Shown here: piece after piece, positions 26,487 through 35,844 of the stretch
Position numbering within the stretch: the first letter of the stretch is position 1
Layout: each line of letters starts with the position of its first letter
Assembly: GCF_900106695.1 (NCBI RefSeq)
Contig: NZ_FNMZ01000002.1
Location: forward strand, 620,001 to 684,000
DNA length: 64,000 nt
Direction of reading: 5' to 3'
Origin: Albimonas donghaensis
Lineage (GTDB): Bacteria > Pseudomonadota > Alphaproteobacteria > Rhodobacterales > Rhodobacteraceae
Position numbers and translations under genes: made by a program
The notes under the pieces: generated by a model
What the model was told of the DNA's origin: nothing
Database searches by the model: none
Seen by the model: the letters and a program-made list of their open reading frames with translations, nothing else

Positions 26487-26926
26487 CAGTCGCGCTCCGT
26501 CCCGCCGCGCAGGCCCTTCATGACCGCGGCGTTGACTTCGATCAGGGCGGACGCGTCGGCCTGCTTGTTCAGAACAAGCTGAGAGTGCTTCTCCACGAAA
26601 CCGGCGAGAGAGATCAGGCTGGCGCGCAGAGGATCCGGCAGCCCGTTGCCGTCGGTGGCGAGGTCCGTAGCCAGCGTCAGCCAGAGCCGGAGATTGTCGT
26701 GCACCGCTTCGGCCAGCTTGAAATAGGCGAGCCTGTCGCCCTCCGCATGGCGGGCGGAGGCGTCGGAAAGCCGGTGGGTGGCCCGCGCGAAGACCCGGTA
26801 TTCGGCCTGTCGCGGCGTGAGCACCGAATCGCGGGCGTCGCCATAGGCCGCGCCGGGGGCGGAGCCTGGGCCCGCGCCGGCCCGTCCGGCGGCGGAGCGA
26901 TGGGAAAGGGTCGCGTGGGTTGTCAT
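26486..26926 (-). CDS. flaF: Flagellin biosynthesis regulator FlaF
   Basis: FlaF promotes flagellin production or secretion, opposing FlbT. The 146-residue helical protein shows AEYRVFARATHRLSDA, FKLAEAVHDNLRLWLTLATDLA and LRASLISLAGFVEKHSQLV, the characteristic order. About 35 residues of flexible alanine/glycine sequence precede the core. It lies between flagellin and flbT and overlaps flbT by one base. Confidence 0.92.
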   Translation of the reverse strand: MTTHATLSHRSAAGRAGAGPGSAPGAAYGDARDSVLTPRQAEYRVFARATHRLSDASARHAEGDRLAYFKLAEAVHDNLRLWLTLATDLATDGNGLPDPLRASLISLAGFVEKHSQLVLNKQADASALIEVNAAVMKGLRGGTERD

Positions 26927-27221
26927 GTCGGGTCCTCGGGCACGCGCGCCGGCCCTGCCGGGCGCCGATCTGCTCTTCAGTCCGCCGCCGACGCGCTTCG
27001 GGCGTCGTCAGGAACCCCGCCCGTCGCCGCATCGCCCGGAAGAAAGAGCGGACGGCGCGATCGCACCTGGGAGGCTTTTCGGGGAGACCGCCGTCGCGAC
27101 TGGGCGAGGTTGCGGCCTGCATCCGCGCATCCGGCGCTCGCGTGCGCTTCGGCGCGGCCCGATCGGCGAGGCCAGGTCCCGGGCGGGCGCGCCGCACCGC
27201 ATGCGCGGGCGCCTGGGGGAC

Positions 27222-27250
27222 GGAAAGGCCGGGAGGATCCCGGCCTTTCC
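27222..27250 (-). terminator. Terminator of the flagellin gene
   Basis: A perfect 12 bp stem (27222-27233 with 27239-27250) with a 5-nt loop starts 10 nt past the flagellin stop. The rest of 26927-27221 has no gene and presumably contains the flaF promoter. Confidence 0.7.
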
Positions 27251-27259
27251 TGGCTTGCG

Positions 27260-28831
27260 TCAGCGGAAGAGCGACAGGACGCTCTGCGGGGCCTGGTTGG
27301 CGATCGACAGAGCCTGGACGCCGAGCTGCTGCTGAACCTGCAGCGACTGAAGGCGGGCCGAAGCCTCTTCCAGGTTCGCGTCAACCAGGGCGCCGATGCC
27401 CGACGTGAGCGCATCCGACAGCTTCGAGACGAAGTCCGCCTGGATGTCGATCCGCCCCTGGACCGAACCGAACTCGGCGGCGGCGTCGATCGAGGTCTGG
27501 ATCAGGCTCTCGATGTTGGCCAGCGCGTTCTCGGCGCCCTCGGCGGTCGACACGTCGATCCCGTCGAGCCCGACCAGGCCGCCGGAAGCGACGCCGCCGG
27601 AGCCGTCATCCACCGTCAGCGCGATGTCGGCGGTGTTGTCATTGTCGATCTGGATCGTCGGCGGCTCGGAGACCGGATCGTCCGAGAGGTTCACCTGCAC
27701 CGACACGCCGTCGATGCCGCCAGCGTCGATCACCCGCTTCAGACCGGTCGCCACGTCGTTGAGCGTGTCGCCGTCCTTGGCCGTGTAGTCGAAGCTCTGA
27801 CCGCCGAGGGAGATGCGGAAGCCGTCGCCCTCGTTGACCACGCCGCCGGTGTTGCCGGCGCCGCCGAGCGACACCGTCTCCGCCCGGGCGGTCAGGGTGC
27901 CGGTGGCGCCGGCCGCCAGGGCCGCCTGCGCGCCGCCCGCGTCGGGGTCGACCACCACGGTGGTGGAGCCGGAGGTGCCGTCGATATCGATCGTGTCGAA
28001 GCTGTTGGTCGAGGAGATGGTCACCTCGCCCGCGCCGGACACGGCCGTGGTCACGCCTTCGACGCCGAGATTGGCGAGACCGGCGGCCACGATGTCGTCC
28101 AGATCGGCGACCGCGATCACGCCGCCGGTGTTGTTGGTGTAGCTGAACTGCTGATCCGCGAAGTTGATGGTCAGCGTGTCCGTGTCCGCCAGGTCGGTCG
28201 CCAGCGTGATGGTGGCGTCGTTGGCGGCCGAGGACAGGGTTGCGCCCGCGCCCACGGTGTAGGTGCCGTCATCGGCGACGGTGCCGATGCGGTCGATGGC
28301 GTCCGCGGTCTCGACCGTTCCGGCCTCGCCGGTCAGGTTCTGGCCGGTGAAGGAGATCGAAGACGAGCTCACCGAGCCGTCGCCCGAACGATCCAGCGAC
28401 GACAGCACCGAGGTGGCGTCATAGCTGTCGACCAGGTTCTTGCCGTTGAACTGCGCGGCGCCGAGGACCGAGTTGATCTGCGAGGTCAGCGCCTCGATAT
28501 CGGTCTGGATCTTGGCGCGGTCGACGTTCTCTTCCTGCGAGGAGACGATCTTGCCCTTGATGTCGGTCAGCAGCTCGGTGACCGTTTCCGCCGCCTGACG
28601 GCCGACCGCCACGGTGGAGGAGCCGAGCGAGAGCGACTCGGAGATGCCCTTGAAGCCCTTCACGTCGGACTGCATGACCGAGGAGATGGCCCACACCGCC
28701 GCGTTGTCCTTGGCGTTGCCGACCTTCTTGCCGGTGGAGATCTGGGACTGAATGCCCTCGAGGTTCTTGTTGATGCCGTTGAGCGTCTGCAGCGCAACCA
28801 TCGCGCTGTTGTTCGTCAGAATGCTAGCCAT
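27260..28831 (-). CDS. Flagellin
   Basis: The 523-residue filament subunit has the conserved N-terminal D0/D1 region (MASILTNNSAMVALQTL, IQSQISTGKKVGNAKDNAA) and C-terminal region (SLIQTSIDAAAEFGSVQGRI, LQVQQQLGVQALSIANQAPQSVLSLFR). Between about residues 135 and 420 sits a long, acidic, Thr/Val/Gly-rich variable domain, larger than in the roughly 275-residue flagellins of Caulobacter. The ATG at 28831 was preferred over an upstream frame extension because MASI is the conserved start. The low cysteine count and surface-exposed variable domain are as expected. FlaF and FlbT follow. Confidence 0.95.
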   Translation of the reverse strand: MASILTNNSAMVALQTLNGINKNLEGIQSQISTGKKVGNAKDNAAVWAISSVMQSDVKGFKGISESLSLGSSTVAVGRQAAETVTELLTDIKGKIVSSQEENVDRAKIQTDIEALTSQINSVLGAAQFNGKNLVDSYDATSVLSSLDRSGDGSVSSSSISFTGQNLTGEAGTVETADAIDRIGTVADDGTYTVGAGATLSSAANDATITLATDLADTDTLTINFADQQFSYTNNTGGVIAVADLDDIVAAGLANLGVEGVTTAVSGAGEVTISSTNSFDTIDIDGTSGSTTVVVDPDAGGAQAALAAGATGTLTARAETVSLGGAGNTGGVVNEGDGFRISLGGQSFDYTAKDGDTLNDVATGLKRVIDAGGIDGVSVQVNLSDDPVSEPPTIQIDNDNTADIALTVDDGSGGVASGGLVGLDGIDVSTAEGAENALANIESLIQTSIDAAAEFGSVQGRIDIQADFVSKLSDALTSGIGALVDANLEEASARLQSLQVQQQLGVQALSIANQAPQSVLSLFR

Positions 28832-29076
28832 TGCTGCGTATTCCCGTAGCCGGCGACGCATGTCGCGCCGCTGTTTCAATATCGTCCAAGCTTCGCGTGG
28901 ACGAAGAGAACCGCCGTTCTGACGGAGCGCATCGGGCGTTCGACCCGCCGCGCCGGCCCACCCTGAGGCCGCCGAGGGGGACTTTTGACGGGAAAGTCAT
29001 AACGGGGAGTTACCGGCCCCACCGCAGATCGCTGCAATCCTAGCGACCTGGCGCGCCGCACGCGAAAGCCCAGGGA

Positions 29077-30522
29077 TCACGCCCCGGATGACGCAGCGAC
29101 TTCAGGCGCCTTCGCCTCCTCCTCGTCAACGTCGGAGGGCGCGCCAGCCTCGGACGAAGCGCTCTGCGCGGCGCTCTCCCGTTCCGCGGCCAGGTCGGCG
29201 CCCGATTCGTCGAGCGCTTCCGCCAGCCGCGCGAAGCTGTCCGCGGGTCCTTCCGGCGCCTGGGCCGCGCAGAAAGCGTCCAGCGCAGGGTGCAGACGCA
29301 CGGCGCGATCCGATTCGGGATCCGCGCCCTCCCGCCACAACCCGGCCTGGAGCATCGGCTCGGCTTTCTCATGCAACCCGAAGACGCGACGCGCGACGCC
29401 GATCAGACGATTCTCCGCCGGGCTCGCGCAGGCGGGCAGCGACCGCGACACCGACCGCCCCACATCCACCGCGGGGAAACGTCCGCGCTCGGCGATGCCG
29501 CGTTCCAGCACCGTATGGCCGTCGAGCAGCCCTCGGGTCATGTCGGCCACCGGCTCCTCCATGTCCGAGCCCGCCACCAGCACCGAGAAAATGCCGGTGA
29601 TGTCGCCGCGACGCCCGTCCATCCGCTCCGGCCCCGGGCCTGCACGCTCGACCAAGGCGGCGAGCATGGCGGCGGTGGAGGGCGGGTAGGCGCGCAGCGA
29701 CGGCGGCTCCCCCGCGGTCAGGGCGACCTCGCGATGCGCCTCGGCGAAACGGGTGAGGCTGTCGACCAGCAGCAGGACGTGTCGCCCCGAATCGCGCAGG
29801 CGCTCGGCCACGGCCATCGCGGTCCACGCGGCGCGGCGCTTGACCAGGGGGGACTGGTCGGAGGTCGCGCAGACCACGACGGAGCGGGCCAGCCCCTCGG
29901 CGCCCAGCACGCCCTCGGTGAACTCGCGCAGCTCGCGCCCACGCTCGCCGATCAGCGCGAAGACCACGCAATCGGCCTGAACGCCGCGCGCGAGCGCCCC
30001 GAGAAGGCTGGACTTGCCGACGCCGGAGCCGGCGAAGAGACCGATTCGCTGCCCCTGCACCAGCGGCAGCAGCGTGTCGAAGACGGAAAGCCCCGTGGCC
30101 AGCCGCGCGCCCAGGCGCGCGCGTCGCATCGGATCGGGCGCGGGCGGGCGCAGGCGGACGGCCTCGGGCCCCTGGCGCAGGGGGCGGCCGTCCATGGGCG
30201 CGCCGAACGCGTCGATCACCCGGCCGATCCAGGCGTCGCAGGGGCGCAGGCCGGGATCGGGGGTCAGCGTCACCGCGTCGCCAAGCCCGATTCCATAGGA
30301 GGGACCATAGGTCATCACCGTCGCCTTGCCGTCGGCGAGGGACACGATCTCGCCCTCCAGCGGGGGCGCGTCGCGGGCGGTGACCTCCACCCGGTCGCCC
30401 AGACGCGCGCGGGGGGCGAGACCCATCGCGGTCACCGCTCCGCCATCCACCCGCGTGACGCGCCCTATGCGACGCATCGCGGGCAGGCTGCGCAATTCCG
30501 CGCCGAGATGTTCGAGATCCAT
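29077..30522 (-). CDS. fliI: Flagellum-specific ATPase FliI
   Basis: FliI is the hexameric ATPase of the flagellar type III export apparatus. The 481-residue protein has Walker A GLFAGSGVGKSSLL, Walker B HVLLLVDSLTR, the catalytic-Glu region GERGRELREF and SLRAYPPSTAAMLAALVERAG. The start at 30522 was chosen: GGAGG lies 10 nt upstream and MDLEHLGAELRSL fits, although the frame stays open to 30609. The last about 50 residues are an Ala/Glu/Ser-rich acidic tail not found in typical FliI. It is divergent from flgB. Confidence 0.95.
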   Translation of the reverse strand: MDLEHLGAELRSLPAMRRIGRVTRVDGGAVTAMGLAPRARLGDRVEVTARDAPPLEGEIVSLADGKATVMTYGPSYGIGLGDAVTLTPDPGLRPCDAWIGRVIDAFGAPMDGRPLRQGPEAVRLRPPAPDPMRRARLGARLATGLSVFDTLLPLVQGQRIGLFAGSGVGKSSLLGALARGVQADCVVFALIGERGRELREFTEGVLGAEGLARSVVVCATSDQSPLVKRRAAWTAMAVAERLRDSGRHVLLLVDSLTRFAEAHREVALTAGEPPSLRAYPPSTAAMLAALVERAGPGPERMDGRRGDITGIFSVLVAGSDMEEPVADMTRGLLDGHTVLERGIAERGRFPAVDVGRSVSRSLPACASPAENRLIGVARRVFGLHEKAEPMLQAGLWREGADPESDRAVRLHPALDAFCAAQAPEGPADSFARLAEALDESGADLAAERESAAQSASSEAGAPSDVDEEEAKAPEVAASSGA

Positions 30523-30627
30523 AAAATCAGGGCCTCCTGCCCCTGCCGATCGCTGCCGCCGGTTACGACTTGTCAACGAACGCAGGTTAATCCCCGGTTT
30601 CGAAGCCACCGGAGGAGAAACCCCGAG

Positions 30628-31038
30628 ATGAGCGTCGGACTGAAGATTCTATCCCTGGCCGAATCGCTGGCGAGCTTTGCTTCCGCCCGGCAGACGGTGC
30701 TGTCGCGCAACGTCGCCCATGCGGATACGCCGGGCTACCGCGCCCAGGACCTCACCCCGTTTTCGCAGACCTATCAGGCGATGGAGGCGTCGGAAGACGG
30801 TCTCGCCTTTCGTCCGCACGCCACGCGGGCCGGCCATTTCGACCCGTCGGCGGAGCCCTCGGGCGCCGAGACGATTCGGGAGGCCTCCCGCGGCGCGGTT
30901 TCGCCCAACGGCAACGACGTGTCGCTGGAGGACCAGATGGTCCGCGCCTCGGAAACCCGGCTTCAGCACGAACTGGCCCTGGGGGTCTGGCGCAAGTCGC
31001 TGGACATTCTGCGCGCCGCGATCACCCCGCCGAGATGA
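30628..31038 (+). CDS. flgB: Flagellar proximal rod protein FlgB
   Basis: FlgB forms the part of the rod nearest the MS ring. The 136-residue protein has the rod/hook motif SRNVAHADTPGYRAQDL near residue 27 and the C-terminal NDVSLEDQMVRASETRLQHELAL helix, matching the family. GGAGGAG lies upstream of the ATG. It starts the block flgB-flgC-fliE-fliQ and is divergent from fliI. Confidence 0.94.
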   Translation: MSVGLKILSLAESLASFASARQTVLSRNVAHADTPGYRAQDLTPFSQTYQAMEASEDGLAFRPHATRAGHFDPSAEPSGAETIREASRGAVSPNGNDVSLEDQMVRASETRLQHELALGVWRKSLDILRAAITPPR

Positions 31039-31231
31039 GGTCGATCATGTTCGTCGACGCCCCGGGCGCTCCGGCCGCCTCCCCCTTCCCCGATCGCGGA
31101 CCCGTCTCCGGTTCCGATCCCGCACCCGACCGGCGCGCTGCGGCTGGACCGGCGCGCCCGCATCCTGCGCGGCGCGCTCCGGCCTTTCTGCGGCCGAATC
31201 CGTTTCCGTCCCCTGAACAGGAGCCCGCGCC

Positions 31232-31624
31232 ATGAGCGATCTCGTCCAGGCGATGGCCGCCTCGGCCAGCGGCATGCAGGCGCAATCCGCCCGCCTGCGG
31301 CTGAGCGCCGAGAACCTGGCCAACGCCGACACCCCCGGCTACCGCCGCAAGACCGTGCCGTTCGAGGCGCTGGATCCCGAAAGGGCCGCCGGCGCCGCCG
31401 TCCGGATCGGCCGGCTGCGGCTCTTCCAGGGGGATCTGCCGGTGATCCACGACCCCTCCCATCCGCTCGCCGACGACCAGGGCGAATACGAGGGATCGTC
31501 GATCGACCTGATGACCGAAATCGCCGATTCCCGGGAGGCGCAGCGCAGCTACGAGGCCAACCTCAAGCTGCTGGAGCAAGCCCGCCAGATGAGCCGCGGC
31601 CTGCTCGACCTGCTGCGCCGCTGA
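31232..31624 (+). CDS. flgC: Flagellar rod protein FlgC
   Basis: The 130-residue proximal rod protein shows SAENLANADTPGYRRKTV near its start and a C-terminal SREAQRSYEANLKLLEQARQM helix of the rod family. The 193 bp before it, after flgB, contains a 66-codon proline-rich frame that does not look like a gene. Confidence 0.94.
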   Translation: MSDLVQAMAASASGMQAQSARLRLSAENLANADTPGYRRKTVPFEALDPERAAGAAVRIGRLRLFQGDLPVIHDPSHPLADDQGEYEGSSIDLMTEIADSREAQRSYEANLKLLEQARQMSRGLLDLLRR

Positions 31625-31667
31625 TCCCCCACATTCCAGACACCCCCTCTCCAGAACGGAGCTCCCC

Positions 31668-31976
31668 ATGAGCGTTTCAGACAGTCTCGCCGCCCGGTTC
31701 TACCAAGGCCTCGCCCCCGCCGTCGGCCCCAGCGCGCCCCCGACCCGCGATCCGGGCGCCTCCTCCGGCTCCGGCGCCCTGGGCGAGGCCGCGCGCGGCT
31801 TCCTCGACACCCTCCGTTCGGGCGAGACCACGGCGATGAAGGGCCTGTCCGGCTCCGCGGACATGCAGTCGGTGGTGACCGCGCTGGCCGCGACCGAGAT
31901 CGCCGTCCAGACCGCGGTGACCATGCGCGACAAGGTCGTCGAGGCCTACCAGGAAATCCTGCGCATGCCGGTCTGA
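31668..31976 (+). CDS. fliE: Flagellar hook-basal body protein FliE
   Basis: FliE joins the MS ring to the rod. The 102-residue protein ends in the conserved DMQSVVTALAATEIAVQTAVTMRDKVVEAYQEILRMPV region (residues about 65-102), preceded by a flexible proline/glycine stretch. A clear purine-rich site lies 6-10 nt before the ATG. Confidence 0.93.
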   Translation: MSVSDSLAARFYQGLAPAVGPSAPPTRDPGASSGSGALGEAARGFLDTLRSGETTAMKGLSGSADMQSVVTALAATEIAVQTAVTMRDKVVEAYQEILRMPV

Positions 31977-32126
31977 TCCGGCCTGCGCGACCTGCCCGCT
32001 CGCGGCCCGCGCGCCGCCGCCGGGGAACGGAAACGGCCCCCGTCCAGGAGACATGCCCCCGATGCCCCGCCCGCGCCCCGACGCCGCGAACGGCCCGAGC
32101 CGAAGGCCGTCCCGAAAGGCGCCGCG

Positions 32127-32399
32127 ATGACCGACGCGATCCTGTTCGACATGCTCAAGCAGGGGCTGTGGGCCGCTATTCTCTCGGCCATGCCTATCCT
32201 GTCGGTGGCGCTGATCGTGGGCCTGGCCATCGGCCTGGTGCAGGCGCTGACCTCGATCCAGGAGATGACGCTCACCTTCGTGCCCAAGCTCGCCGCCATC
32301 GGCGCGACCTTCTGGCTGGCCATGGAGTTCATGAGCGCGGCCTTCCTCGACCTGTGGCGGGACAACCTGATCCCGCTGATCGCTTCGGGCGCCGCATGA
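32127..32399 (+). CDS. fliQ: Flagellar export gate protein FliQ
   Basis: FliQ is a 90-residue, two-span component of the export gate with FliP and FliR. Visible are VALIVGLAIGLVQALTSIQEMTLTFVPKL, the family core. Its stop overlaps the ATG of the transglycosylase gene (ATGA at 32396-32399). Confidence 0.95.
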   Translation: MTDAILFDMLKQGLWAAILSAMPILSVALIVGLAIGLVQALTSIQEMTLTFVPKLAAIGATFWLAMEFMSAAFLDLWRDNLIPLIASGAA

Positions 32400-33433
32400 C
32401 CGCCCGGCGCGCCCCTCCGACCTCTCCGCCCGGCGCCCCGGTTTCCGTGGGGCGCGAAGCCGTCCTCGTCTCCGCCTTGCGGAGACATCCGGCCGCCTCG
32501 GCGGCCGGGCGCGGACGCGTCCGCGCGGACGGCGGGCCGCGATCCGCGCCGGCGCGACGCCTCCGACGGCGACTCGCGCTGGTCGCCCTCGCGGTCCTGG
32601 CGGCGGCCTCCACCTTCCCCGCCCCCCGCGCCGCCGCGGCCGCCCCCCCCGACCCGCGCCTGCCCGCGATGTGCGAAGCCGCCGCCCGACGCGCCGCGGC
32701 CGCCGAGGACGTGCCGCTGCGCCTGCTCCGCGGCATCTCGCTGGCCGAGACCGGGCGCAAGCGCGACGGCCGCTTCCAGCCCTGGCCCTGGACCGTGAAC
32801 ATGGAGGGCGAGGGCCGCTGGTTCGACGCCCCCGGCCCCTTGCTCGAATGGGTGCGCGCGCGGCAGGCGGCCGGGGCCCGCAGCTTCGATCTCGGCTGTT
32901 TCCAGGTGAACCATCTTTGGCATGGCGAGGCCTTCGAGGGGCTGGAGCAGATGCTCGACCCCGAGGCCAACGCCCGCTACGCCGCCCGCTTCCTGCGCGC
33001 CCTGCGCGACGAGACCGGCAGCTGGGAAACCGCGGTCGGCTATTACCATTCGCGCACCCCCGACCTCGCCGCGGGCTATCGCGCCCGGGTGCTGCGAATG
33101 GCCGACCTGCCCGCGCCGGACCTGCCCGGCGGCTTCGCGCTCGGCCCCGGACTTGTCCCCGGTCGCGGCGTCATGGGCCCGCCGCGGGGCGGCTCGCTGC
33201 TGGCCGCGCCGGGCCCGGCGCCCTCGATGCGCCTGTTCGCCAGCATCTCGCCCGGCGCGCGCCGGGAGGCCGCGCTGCGCGACGCCCACGCCGACGCCCA
33301 CGCCGACGCCGCCGCGGCCAGCCTCGCCCATGCCTGGCTCTCCTCCGCCGCCGCCCCGCCCAGCCTGATCGCCGCCCCGGGCGGCGGCCTGCTGCGCCGC
33401 GCCCGGCCGATCCTCGGCGAAGGACCCCGCTGA
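32396..33433 (+). CDS. Lytic transglycosylase-like protein of the flagellar locus
   Basis: A 345-residue protein with a basic N-terminus, a hydrophobic signal segment (LALVALAVLAAASTFPAPRAAAAA, about residues 60-83) and a GH23/SLT fold: LLRGISLAETGRKRD with the catalytic glutamate, SFDLGCFQVNHLWHG, and AVGYYHSRTP. It would cut peptidoglycan to let the rod through, replacing the muramidase function of FlgJ, which is not in this window. It overlaps fliQ by 4 nt and ends 1 nt before flhA, so it is embedded in the export operon. The last 80 residues are alanine-rich and of unknown use; ATG at 32396 could be replaced by a later start closer to the signal segment. Confidence 0.85.
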   Translation: MTARRAPPTSPPGAPVSVGREAVLVSALRRHPAASAAGRGRVRADGGPRSAPARRLRRRLALVALAVLAAASTFPAPRAAAAAPPDPRLPAMCEAAARRAAAAEDVPLRLLRGISLAETGRKRDGRFQPWPWTVNMEGEGRWFDAPGPLLEWVRARQAAGARSFDLGCFQVNHLWHGEAFEGLEQMLDPEANARYAARFLRALRDETGSWETAVGYYHSRTPDLAAGYRARVLRMADLPAPDLPGGFALGPGLVPGRGVMGPPRGGSLLAAPGPAPSMRLFASISPGARREAALRDAHADAHADAAAASLAHAWLSSAAAPPSLIAAPGGGLLRRARPILGEGPR

Positions 33434-33434
33434 C

Positions 33435-35525
33435 ATGCCCAAACTGACCGTCGCAGAGCTCTACCAGCCGACCGTCCTGCTGGCGCTGGCGCTCATGGCC
33501 ATCATCGTGATGATGATCCTGCCGATGCCCTCCTGGGTGCTGGACGTGGGGCTCGCCGCCTCCTTCGGCATCGCCATCCTGATCTTCACCAACGTGCTGT
33601 TCATCGAGCGGCCGCTGGATTTCTCGGCCTTTCCGACGATCCTGCTCGCCTCGCTGATGCTGCGCCTGTCGCTCAACGTCAGCTCCACCAAGCTTATCAT
33701 CGGCGAGGGGCATACCGGCACCGGCGCCGCCGGAGGGGTGATCGAGGGCTTCGCCATGTTCGTCATGGGCGGCTCGGTCTATCTCGGGCTGGTGGTGTTC
33801 GGCGTGCTGCTGATCGTGAATTTCATCGTGATCACCAAGGGCGCCGGCCGCATGGCCGAAGTCGGGGCCCGCTTCGCCCTGGACGGCATGCCGGGCAAGC
33901 AGCTGGCGATCGACAGCGACATGGCCGCCGGCGCCATCTCGCATGACGACGCCCGCACCCGCCGCAAGATCGAGCAGGAGGAGACCACGTTCTTCGGTTC
34001 GCTCGACGGCGCCTCCAAGTTCGTCAAAGGCGACGCGGTGGCGGGGCTGCTGATCACCCTGCTCAACCTGCTGGTCGGGCTGGGGATCGGGGTGCTCGGC
34101 CATGACATGCCGCTCGACCGGGCGTTCGAGACCTATGCGATCCTCACCGTCGGCGACGGGCTGGTGACGCAGATCCCGGCGGTGATCATCTCCATCGCCA
34201 CGGCGCTGCTGCTGGCCAAGGGCGGGATGATGGGCTCGGTCGACCGCGCCCTGATCGGCCAGCTGGGCGGGTTCCCGGCGGCGCTGGCCACGGTCGCGGC
34301 GCTGATGGCCGCCTTCGCGCTGGCGCCCGGCCTGCCCTTCCTGCCCTTCGTCGGCGGCGCCGGGCTGCTGGGCGGGGCCGCCTGGCTGGCCTGGAGGGAG
34401 CAGGCGGCGAAGCGCGCCCGCGAGGCGGTGGAGCAGAAGGGCGAGCCCGCCGCCCAGGCCCGGGCCGAACGGCCGCTGGGCGACGTGCTCGATCTCGACG
34501 AGATCCATGTGGAATTCGCGCCCGACCTGGTGGCGACGGTGATGGACGAGGGCACGGGCCTCGGCGCCCGCATCGCCAACATGCGCAACCACGTGGCGCA
34601 GGTTTACGGCGTGGTGATCCCCGAAATCCGCCTGACCGACGAGGAGACCCTGCCGCCCGGCGGCTACGCCATCCGCATCCAGGGGGTGGAGATCGTCCGC
34701 GCCTTGCTGGAGCCTGACAAGACGCTGATCCTGCTGGGCGATTCCCCCGACGGCGCGCCCCCCGGCCGCGACGTGAAGGAACCCGTCTACGGCGCCCCGG
34801 CCCGCTGGATCGACCCCGCCCTGCAGGAGGACGCGGCGATCCTCGGCCTGCCGGTTGTGTCGCCGACCGAGGTCGTCGCCACCCATCTTCTGGAAACGGT
34901 GAAGGAGAACTTCGCCCGGCTGTTCTCGCGTCGCGCGCTGCGCAAGCTGATGGACAGTTTCGTGAAGGTCTCCGATCCGCAGCGGGCCGAGGCGAACCGG
35001 CGGATCCTCGACGAGTTCATCCCCGAGAAAGTGCCCGTGGACCTGCTGCAAACCGTGCTTCGGCTGCTGCTGGAGGAGAAGGTCTCCATCCGGAACCTGC
35101 CGCTGATCCTCGAGGCGATCGCGGAAAGCCGCAGCCAGCTGGGCGCGCCCGAGGCGATCGCGGAGCATGTGCGCCAGCGCCTCGGCTTCCAGATCGTGGC
35201 CGAGATGCTGGAGGAGGACGGCGCGCTGCCGCTGATCCAGCTTTCGCCCGAGTGGGAGGAGACGTTCTCCGCCCACGAGCTGAAGGATGGCGAGGGCGCC
35301 GGCGACGTGGCGCTGCCGCCGTCGGAGTTCAACCGGCTGGCCGCGGCGGTGGCGGACAAGGTCGCGAAGGCGGGCGCGGACGGGCGCTATCCGGCGATCG
35401 TGACCTCCACCCGCCGGCGGCGCTTCCTGCGCACGGTGCTGTCGGCCAAGGGGGTGCGCAACCCGGTTCTGAGCTTCGAGGAGATCGGCGCGTCCGGTCG
35501 TCCGACGCTGCTGGGGCAGGCGTGA
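33435..35525 (+). CDS. flhA: Flagellar export gate protein FlhA
   Basis: FlhA forms the nonameric ring of the export gate. The 696-residue protein has about eight membrane spans in the first half, with the FHIPEP-type segment FPTILLASLMLRLSLNVSSTKLII and GMPGKQLAIDSDMAAGAI, and a cytoplasmic domain from about residue 340 (DVLDLDEIHVEFAPDL, PEIRLTDEETLPPGGYAIRI) that docks chaperones. All hallmark segments are intact. It is followed by a 319 bp gap before fliR. Confidence 0.97.
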   Translation: MPKLTVAELYQPTVLLALALMAIIVMMILPMPSWVLDVGLAASFGIAILIFTNVLFIERPLDFSAFPTILLASLMLRLSLNVSSTKLIIGEGHTGTGAAGGVIEGFAMFVMGGSVYLGLVVFGVLLIVNFIVITKGAGRMAEVGARFALDGMPGKQLAIDSDMAAGAISHDDARTRRKIEQEETTFFGSLDGASKFVKGDAVAGLLITLLNLLVGLGIGVLGHDMPLDRAFETYAILTVGDGLVTQIPAVIISIATALLLAKGGMMGSVDRALIGQLGGFPAALATVAALMAAFALAPGLPFLPFVGGAGLLGGAAWLAWREQAAKRAREAVEQKGEPAAQARAERPLGDVLDLDEIHVEFAPDLVATVMDEGTGLGARIANMRNHVAQVYGVVIPEIRLTDEETLPPGGYAIRIQGVEIVRALLEPDKTLILLGDSPDGAPPGRDVKEPVYGAPARWIDPALQEDAAILGLPVVSPTEVVATHLLETVKENFARLFSRRALRKLMDSFVKVSDPQRAEANRRILDEFIPEKVPVDLLQTVLRLLLEEKVSIRNLPLILEAIAESRSQLGAPEAIAEHVRQRLGFQIVAEMLEEDGALPLIQLSPEWEETFSAHELKDGEGAGDVALPPSEFNRLAAAVADKVAKAGADGRYPAIVTSTRRRRFLRTVLSAKGVRNPVLSFEEIGASGRPTLLGQA

Positions 35526-35844
35526 CCGTCGGCGCCCGCCTTCGCCCGCAGCTGCGGCGTCCGGGTTCGGAAGCCGGCGCCGAACCGCGCGCAAGCCGCG
35601 CCCGCGCGCCGCGCCGGCGCTGGACCGGAGTCGCATTCGGCGCCGTCGCTTCGTTCAGGCGGCGTGCCGAACCGAAAGACGCTCCGCGACCTTTCGGCCT
35701 GGCGCCGCGATCCGACCGCCTGGCGCCGCCGGCCGCATGCCGCCGCGCAGCGGGGGCGCCTCGCGCAGGGCGCGAGGGCATGCGGGCCTCGCCCGCATAT
35801 GCGGCCCTCCCCCGCGCTTGCCGATCGGCCGGGGGCTGAGCGCG
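35526..35844. other. 319 bp gap between flhA and fliR, no gene seen
   Basis: The open frames here are GC-driven, Arg/Pro/Ala-rich and do not resemble proteins. The fliR frame is open back to 35737, but conserved sequence begins at 35845. No hairpin or promoter is convincing. Confidence 0.5.

Noticed and set aside
28832-29076. Possible sigma-28 or sigma-54 flagellin promoter
   Set aside because: I looked for the TAAA/GCCGATAA and GG-N10-GC patterns upstream of flagellin and found no convincing match.
31035-31235. 66-codon proline-rich frame between flgB and flgC
   Set aside because: The start overlaps the flgB stop in an ATGA, but composition is low complexity and it runs into flgC; likely chance.
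33171-35636. 821-codon open frame antisense to flhA
   Set aside because: flhA is unmistakable on the other strand; the antisense product has no recognisable motif.
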